From assembly GCA_025617745.1 (NCBI GenBank), contig CM046869.1, positions 3,744,244-3,808,243 of the forward strand: a DNA stretch of 64,000 bases, written 5' to 3'. The stretch's first letter is position 1. Each line of letters starts with the position of its first letter. Shown here piece by piece: positions 52,301-61,300 of this stretch. Below the pieces are notes generated by a model that did not search any database, was not told the origin of the DNA, and saw nothing but the letters and a program-made list of their open reading frames with translations. A program made the position numbers and the translations under genes. The DNA comes from Heliocidaris erythrogramma. Its lineage: Eukaryota > Echinodermata > Echinoidea > Camarodonta > Echinometridae.

Positions 52301-55300
52301 GCTCACTCACTGCCGATTGTAACACTGTAAGTGGGGTGTGCTCCTGCAAGGCCAATGTCCAGGGCACAAAGTGTAATGGATGTAGCCCAGGATTCTTCAA
52401 TTTAGATGAAGCAAACCCCAGCGGCTGCCAACCTTGCTTCTGCTATAATCATGGAATGACCTGCAATGCAGCACCAAATTATGTTCAGGATTTTGTCACG
52501 TCTGACTTTACACAAGGAAGGTATGCATGTTTTATTCATTGATTCAAGTAGTATAACACCAGGGGCCTGTAACATAAGGACATAGATCAATCTTACGATT
52601 GATATCAATCGTAACTCAGTGGCAAATCATGTAGTGAAGAGTTAGAATTGATCATAACGTTGATTGTATCTCTTTATGTTACAGGCTCCAGAAAATGAAA
52701 GCATTTTTCATAGTATAAAATGGGCATAAATTGCAGCAATTTAGTGTAATGAACTAGTGTCAGGATAAGGTGCAAACGAGCTTGCAATAAATAGATCATC
52801 AAGACTTAATAGTTTAGGAATAAAGATCATTCTGGGAATAGAAGAATCCTTAGTCAAATCCTTAGTCAAATCGTTCACAATTATGCCATGAAGTATTAAG
52901 GATGTTAAGGAATCAAACAAATTGATCACCATGATCTTCATTATCCACTTGCATTACTTGTTAAGTATAAAACATTATTTGAATGTATCTTTACGAATTT
53001 ATTCCCTGCAGTACTAGTGGGTGGCGTTCGTCAGATCCTTCTTCGTTAAACATCAACTCCGGGAACATCCGTGTATCTCACCCACCAGGCCTGGCCAGTG
53101 GGGCATCTGTATATCTCATCGCTCCTGAGGAATACCTGGGATTCAAGCTCAGTTCCTACGGCGGCAGTTTCACATTCTCCTCCAAACTGGACAATGGTGA
53201 AGTGGATCGTTCCTCCACTCGATATCTTGTGATGACTGGCGGGCCACAGAACATGAGCATCTTCTATGCAGCTGCAGAGTTTGTGCCTTTGACCCAGACA
53301 ACAGAGTTTACTGCGACCTTCTATGAAGGGCTGTGGAGAACAGAAGAGACGGAGAGTGAGGTTACAGTGCAGCAGTTTCAAGGTGATTGAGATGTTCTTT
53401 TTCTGTTGGTTTCTTTCTTTCGTAGTCTTTCTTTCTCCAGTCTGATCTATTAGTCATGGACGGACATTTGACAAATTTTGAGAGGCCTGTAGAAAATACA
53501 TGTATGTATTTAATTGAAGAGTATAATTTTATGTTTCATTGTGAAGGGCATCACTGAAGGAGTTGAAATTTGATAACATTTGGTCGCCATGGTTGCCTAC
53601 TAAAATTATAATCCATAAAGTAGTCAATGTCATAGACAGACAAAATGCCTACTCTTCACCGATCAGGCTCTCTATCTTTCTCTTTCTTTTTCACTGCATC
53701 TTTAATTCTTCCTTTTCTCTTTTTCTTTCTAAATCCATTTATCTTTATTGTGCTCAGGTCAGATCAGTTCCGTATAAATGCCTGTTATCTGAATGAAAGC
53801 AGTGTCACAAAGTAAACTAGTATTTTCTTAGTTTACAAAACTGCTTTTCTTATGATATCAAGTTCAGTTTTGTTCAAGCATGAGGTTTATCTTGTCGTCA
53901 TTTTCCTATTGTTGCAGAAATTCTGGCGGACATCACTAGCATTCAAGTTCGGGCATCATTTGGTCAAGAAACTGTTAGCACATTCTTTAGTGTATCCATG
54001 GAGATGGCATCATCATCTTCAAGTTCTGAAGATGAGAGCAGTGTCTTTGTGACAACTGTAGAACAGTGTGTCTGTAATACATCCTCAAATACAATGGGTG
54101 AGTAATGATTCTAGGACAACTGCTCCCTGGACAACTACCCCCTTACAAGGGGAGATTGATTAAGTGGTATTTACCTAGTGGAGTACGCTAGTCCAGGAAT
54201 AGTTGTTCCGGGGGTAGTTTTCTTAAAGAGTAGTTGTTTTGTTTCGGGTTTTTTTGCGGGGGGTGATGATACTTGTTACAGGCTGAGGAGTTGGGTAGTT
54301 GTCCTGGTTCTGTGAGTAATGATAACTTCTGTAATATATATAGATTTGTATTAATAATGGAACACATAAGAGAATATTACTTACCTATACATCCTTCTTT
54401 TACACATTGTAGGTCTATCCTGCAGCAGTTGCTCCGAAGGAACCAAGCGTCAGACTGCCTTTGGGCCCCAGACAGATGTCTGTGTGCCATGCTTCTGTAA
54501 TGGGCGTTCCTCAGCCTGTGACCCCGATTCAGGTATCTGCATTGGCTGTCAGACAGGAACTGTGGGGGAGCTCTGTGAGAGCTGCGCAGCTAATGTCCAG
54601 GAGCCAACCTGTGATCAGTGCATCCCGGACTATTATGGCTTTGGAACAGAACTGTTCGGCGGAGCCTGCTCAGGTAATCAGTAACAGTGATAACCTGTAT
54701 GCCAGGGTGCTTTACTTGTGGAACCTGTCCAGTCACACCATTTAGGATGTATACCCTGGAATTTGATTGTATGGTCAAAATATACGCATAAAACTGCACA
54801 AAGGAAGCAAGAAAACTTGTCTACATGGACAGATCTTTGATGCAGAGTCCTTTAAGAAACATCGCTTTGAGAACTCAAATAAAAGCTGTATATACAGGTT
54901 TTTATGATATACAGACTCACTTAAATTGACATTATTGTATATGAAATAACATCTTTATAGACAAATCTTTACATTGGTGAGATGAGATAGAGTATTGCTT
55001 CATGTGATTTGTACCTCTATTCTTCAAGTTCTTTATGGTGGTCATGCCTTGCTTCGTGAAAGGGAAGAATTGTCCTACAACAATATATCTATTTTGATGT
55101 TTCGTACCACAGCTTGCAACTGTAACATCACAGGCACTGGAGGGGCAGCACAGTGTGACAACGACAGTGGCCAGTGCCCCTGCGTCGGCAACTTTGGTGA
55201 ACAACAATGCGATGGATGCGCCTACAATTACTACAACTATGAGTCTGGTTGTCTGAGTAAGTGGGCATTTTCTTTCAATATTTACCATATTTTAATATTT

Positions 55301-58300
55301 CAAAGTCATTAGCATGATCTGAAAGAAATAAAAAGTTGTCTGTTTAATTAGTACAATATGGTGTGTTATTTTTGGTTTATAGACTCGCAAAATTTTCATG
55401 CTGCTAAATTGTTAAATTACAGCTGACACAACAATGAATTTTTCCAGTTAGCAAAGGTTTCTTGCTGTAAAAGTGTCTGTCGTTTAGAAATGAAATTTTC
55501 ATGTCCCAAACGATTCTGGTTTTACTTATCTTAAGATCTATCAATGTATTATCTTTTGTATTGTTTTCTTGGCTAATTGTTTAAACAGAACATCAAGAGG
55601 AAGAGAAAGAGAGAACGCGGAGAGAAAATGCTATGATTTACGAAATTTAGGATCAGGGAATATAAAGGAGGGAGGAGGAGACTAAGACAAGGGAGGTTGA
55701 ATGCAATAGATGAGAAGAGTGAAAGACATATGAACATATACGTTTATCCTTACGCTGACCGATTAGAATGAATGAGAGGAGAGGGATGGGGAGACATACA
55801 GACAGGCAGAGTATTTGCAGAAGATGTAGATACACAGAAAACAAGTACCCCTGATATGTCTCAAAAATAATGCTGACTTTTGCAAGCTGTCACTATCTAT
55901 CACATGGACACAACTCAAGGACTGTTGTAGTCACCCATCAAGTATTTCATATGTTGCATTCATTAAGACCTCACACATGACTCATCTTAGGTCTATATGC
56001 ATGTGAGCTAGATCAAGGTTCCAGGTAGAGCTTTGTTTATTACCCTTGGTTAAAATTGAGTGGACTAGCCCTGCTGCATCCAAGGGGGGATCATTCAGAC
56101 TTAGCAGTTATTTGCAGATTGTAGATGTATTAATATCTTGCAGATACATATAGTCATATCAGGGAGACTTTGCCGTTGGTATTTTTCTTTCTGTAGTCCC
56201 CACACTTGATATGAGCACCAAGTATGAAATGTTATGGTAAGAACAATGAGCTTGATCTGAGGCCCTAATGCATATCATTTAAATCAGTTACTAGAATTGT
56301 AATTAGGTGGTCTGTCAACAAACCAACTCTTTAATTTCATTAGAATTTTCTTTCTTTAATATTATTATTATTTGTCTTTTATTTTTCCACCACTTTCTTG
56401 TTACCATGATTCCTCAAAATCGGCTGAGTCAATTTTTATCAAAATTTCAACAGTCATCAGGTCCTATGAGATCAAGCCTGGGTATATTTTTAAAGGTCAT
56501 CAAGTCATCATGACGTCATCCAGGCCCCATTTTGTGAAATCCCATTATCGATCATATCTTCATAACAAGTCATCAAAAATGAACCATATTTGATACACAT
56601 GAACTTCAGGTCAAGCCAGGGTCAATATAACATGTCAACAAAATGCGCATCATGACGCCCACGTACACACGCGTCAAAATTAAAAATGCTCAAAATCACT
56701 TTTGAATCAAATTAGAGTACGGTTCAGGACATTTTAAGCATTTCAAAATTTTCTGTGCGTGGGCGCCTGCCCGCGCGTGGTAAAAACATGCCTATCTAGA
56801 ATCCGCCATAGCTCCTTAGAATGCCTGGATACCCCTATAAAATTTTATTACATATTCTGAAAGCCGGTAAGTTGCAGATTTGAATTCATGCATAGTTTTT
56901 GCAGATCGCATGTTCTGACGTCATCATATTTGCATATGAACTAAAAAAAAATGATTTTGAAAAAGTGCCGTCATCATTTTTGTATTCATTTGATTTCAGT
57001 AATAGGTGGTCGATTCCTTCCAAATGTTTATACGTTGCAGCTGAGACAATTCTCTACACGATCATTCACCATTTTTCATTTTGATGACGTTATCACAGAG
57101 AAATTTTCAATTAAAGACGCCATGTCAGAATTTTCCTTAATTTGCGTGTTATGTCTATGGAAGATGATTTTTTTTTAAATTATGAATCTAAATGACATTG
57201 TTCTCTGAGCAGTATCTCAGTTGTTTTTGGTCTATTTCCTTCCAGATTTTAGTATGTTGTAGCTGAGACTATAAGCTTTTCCAAGTGTGCCCTCCATTTT
57301 TGATCAGTTGTCGGGGATCATGCCCAATTTCTAACTACTAAATGGGATTTGAGAATCCTGTTTTTTCGTTTACGTCTTATCTCTATGGGAAATATTTTGG
57401 TATATTGATTAAAGCACTTGCCTCCCATTCCGGTGACCCAGGTTTGATCCCTGGTGGGTCCATTAAAAAATTTTTTTTTTTCCCTTCTTTTTGCCTTTCA
57501 TTTTACCATCTTCTTCGACTATTATAACATAAACAATCACAAACCATGTAATAAACTGCCTTATTTTGCATGTTATGTCCATTGGAAAGTAGTGTGCAGT
57601 AGTTTGTGTTGAACCCTATGGAAATTCTGATTCCTTGTCGTGTATTAGAGCTATGGGGTTTATCTCCCAAGTATCCTGCAATATCAAATAGTCCTATTTG
57701 ATATCACAATTTCTCAAATTGGCTTAGTCAATTATCTTCAAATTTTCATCAGTCATCAGTCGTAATAAGATCAAGTTTCTGCATCTTTTTCAAGGTCATC
57801 AGGTTATCATGACTTCATCCAGGCGTCATTTTGTAAAAATCAACTTATGGTCGTATCTTCATAACGAAATGTGATTTCTCTTGCATATTTGGCATGGCTA
57901 AGGTCAATGTCATTCCAGTCGTGGTCATCAATATTATCATCATCATCATCTTCATAATTATCATCACCATAACCATCACCACCATTATCATCATCACCAT
58001 CAATCATCATCATTATCACCATCATGATTATCATCACCATCATCATATCATCATCACCATCATCACCATCATCACCATCATCACCATCATTATCATGATT
58101 ATCATCAACATCATCATCATCATCATTATCGTCATCACCATTATTATTATATCATCACCATCATCATCATTATATCATCACAATCATTATCACCATCATT
58201 ATATCATCATCATCATAATCATCACCATTATCATCATCACCATTATCATCACCACCATTATCATCATCGCCATAATCATCACCATCATCATTATATATGT

Positions 58301-61300
58301 CATCAGCATCATCATCATCATCATCATGATCATTATATCATTATCATCATCATTCTCCTCAACACTATCATCATCATCATCACCATTATCATCATCATCA
58401 CATAACCACCATTACCATCATCACCATCATCGTCATCATCAGCATCAGTGTCATCACCATTATCTTGTTTTCATGATTCTATCATCTCCTAATTTCACAG
58501 TATGCATTATCTTATATCATGTTTTACCATGCAATATCTTTATATTTCGCCTGACTACTTCTCAACAAAATAAAAGATACGGACGACATTGCATGCACAT
58601 CGTTCTGATACAATTGCAGTTCTAAATGTTGTCATGATCATCATTATCAATATGTTATTATTGTCATTGTCATTAGTTATATAAGCATCTTATCATCATT
58701 GTCATCAACATTATCATGATTGTTATCTTGCACAAATATTATCACATCTTACAAAGCAATTTGCTACAGGGACAGGCAGACCACCTAAATCGTCTTCAGT
58801 GACAAATTAAATGTCTAGTTTTAATTTGGCATTACAATGAACAAAAAAATTACTTAAAACTATAGCACCTTTCTACAAAATATTTACAACCAATGACCTG
58901 TTATGATTGCATGGAAGAACATTCATTTTAGCAGTTTTCTAATAAACGGACTGTACAGATATTACAGAACAGACCTTTAATACGCTCTTTTGTTAAAAAT
59001 TTCTTTATAAGGAAAAAAAATGCCCAAGATTAACACTTCGATGCACTCCTACATGTATGAAAACTTTGAGACTTCATGCTCCTTGCTTTTACAGGAACCT
59101 CTCAAGGAGAAGTCTTGCCAAAACCTTTTCCCTTAAATACTTTAATATGATGTATGCTCATGTATGGGACAATATGGTAGAAATTATGGTTTGTCCAAAT
59201 TTGAATATTAGCATTTTTAGGTTCTAGTGCAGAATCATGCTATTTTGTCTTGGAACTGTATAGCTACAGTAAACATGATTGAATGCCATATTTTTTCATC
59301 GTTTCTACTGGGCGGAAAATAAATATGTAATTGTCCATAAATTGGAGGTTATATTAACAAAAATGCTACTCTTTGGTTGATACTGAGCTCATCTTTTTGA
59401 AGCCTCGTTGAAATACAGCAGAATTAGATGAGGTGGTTAGATTTTGTTGAGCGAGTGGCTTATTTGGTTCCCGCTTGATGCAAATCCTAGCCGACAAAGT
59501 CCAGGTAGAGAAAACACAAGAAGACCTCACATATACATGTAGCTTTCCTGGATGATATGATTGATATATGTGTAGAAATATTATACATCCATGTACATGT
59601 ACCTTAAAAACGATTGATCTCATGTTTTATTATGACATGTAGTTGTATTATGAAGCTGTCATTGGAAAATGGCCTTGAAGAGAGACATACTGAAGCTTTT
59701 CGTCTTGCACTCATCAGACTCAGAGTATACCGCAAGAATGAACAGGAAGCCGAAATCGAAGAATATGTTCATTCTTACGGATGATCTGATGAGTGCAAGA
59801 CGAAAAGCTTCAGTGTATGTCTCTATTCAACGCCATTTTCCGATTCTGTAGTACCAAACATCTTTTCAGAAGCTGCAATTCCACACTTCCAGAATTTACT
59901 TTTTATGTCATAAGCAAGGCTTAATTACTTTATATTTCTCATGCTAGGGTTTTTGAGAAGGATATCTACATATTCTTAGTTTTCACAAGATTCAAACATG
60001 ACCGTGATTTTCTGTTGTATCGTGCAAATTACATAATGACATACACATCTAGATAAACGTATAAATACGTGTAACTTCTCAAATAATTTGTAATTATGTC
60101 CCTGGCTGTAGCTTCAGCAACCATTATCAGTGCAGAATGCATTTTGAGGAATATATCCTATCCTAAATACTACAGTTGTAGCTCGGGTGAGTTAATGTAG
60201 GTACCCACTAACAAATACCTGGGTCAGAAGTGACAAATGTAGATTACTGTCTTGCCAAAGGACATTCATGTTGTGCCAAGGTTTGAACCTAAGTCAAGAC
60301 CTTTGCGTCCCCAGACAAGTGTTAAAATCCCTCGAGTGCAATGCTCTACAAAATTATTTTGTCATATTAAATGTACATGTACCAGTGGCAGAATTGTGTG
60401 ATAGAATATAATCCATTATCAGTATTAAAGTTGATGCCTGAAATGCATGTAAGTGGAACAGCTTTATGTTTAAATTCTTAAATAGAAACCAACCTTAGTA
60501 ATTATATAGCCTTATAGGAAAGGCAAAGGAGACATAGCAGGCAGATGCCAGCTATAGAGGCGTATATTCGAACATCACGCGATTGGTAACCTTCATTCTG
60601 TATTTGACGGATGAGGGCAGCCATTGCCACGGCAAAGACGACGCTAAAAACTCCAATGCAGAAATCTCTCGTCTCGTTATCTGGCTGCCCACTCTGGATT
60701 CATTATAAAAGATAAAGATAAATCAGTTATACTCTTTAAGTAAAATCTCTTTGAACCTAAGCCATTATCAACACATCAGTCAAAATTCTACCAGGCTCCT
60801 GTTTACTACCTCTGCGTTGAGAGAGAGAGAGAGACAATTGAGATGTAAGTGGCTATAAAGCCTACCATGCAGTATATGATTTTTAAAAAACATTAATTTA
60901 GAAGAAATTGAAACAGTAATCAAATATACGATGCACTGAGAGGCTTTGGTCGAAATTATGCAATCTCTGAGGTGACTGGCATAGGACTATTTTGTGAGGG
61001 CCGCAGCCCAAAAGAAAATGGTACATGTAACTGACAGTCACAGAAAAATCCATAATTGTACCAGTGCCTCGAGAAAAGTGCACTGTGCATGCACATGTAC
61101 ATTTGATTTATATCCTTCACCAAAAAATTAAGAACTGAAGGTGTAAACTGTAAAGAAGTGAATCTGAAAATCAAGTCGCCATCTTTATCTAAAACCACAT
61201 ATAATGCACATGTGGTAAGCGCTGCCACAGCGACTCAATTGAATGAGCGTTACGGGCAATCGGGATATCAATATCAATATTTGTTACTTGTTTTCATGAT

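Noticed and set aside
57400..57470. tRNA gene candidate
   Set aside because: A T-arm-like segment is present, but the acceptor stem and anticodon stem do not pair. It is better read as a SINE head or remnant.
57894..58625. 243-codon open frame rich in Ile, His and Ser
   Set aside because: It is the ATC trinucleotide array read in one frame, with no non-repetitive domain.
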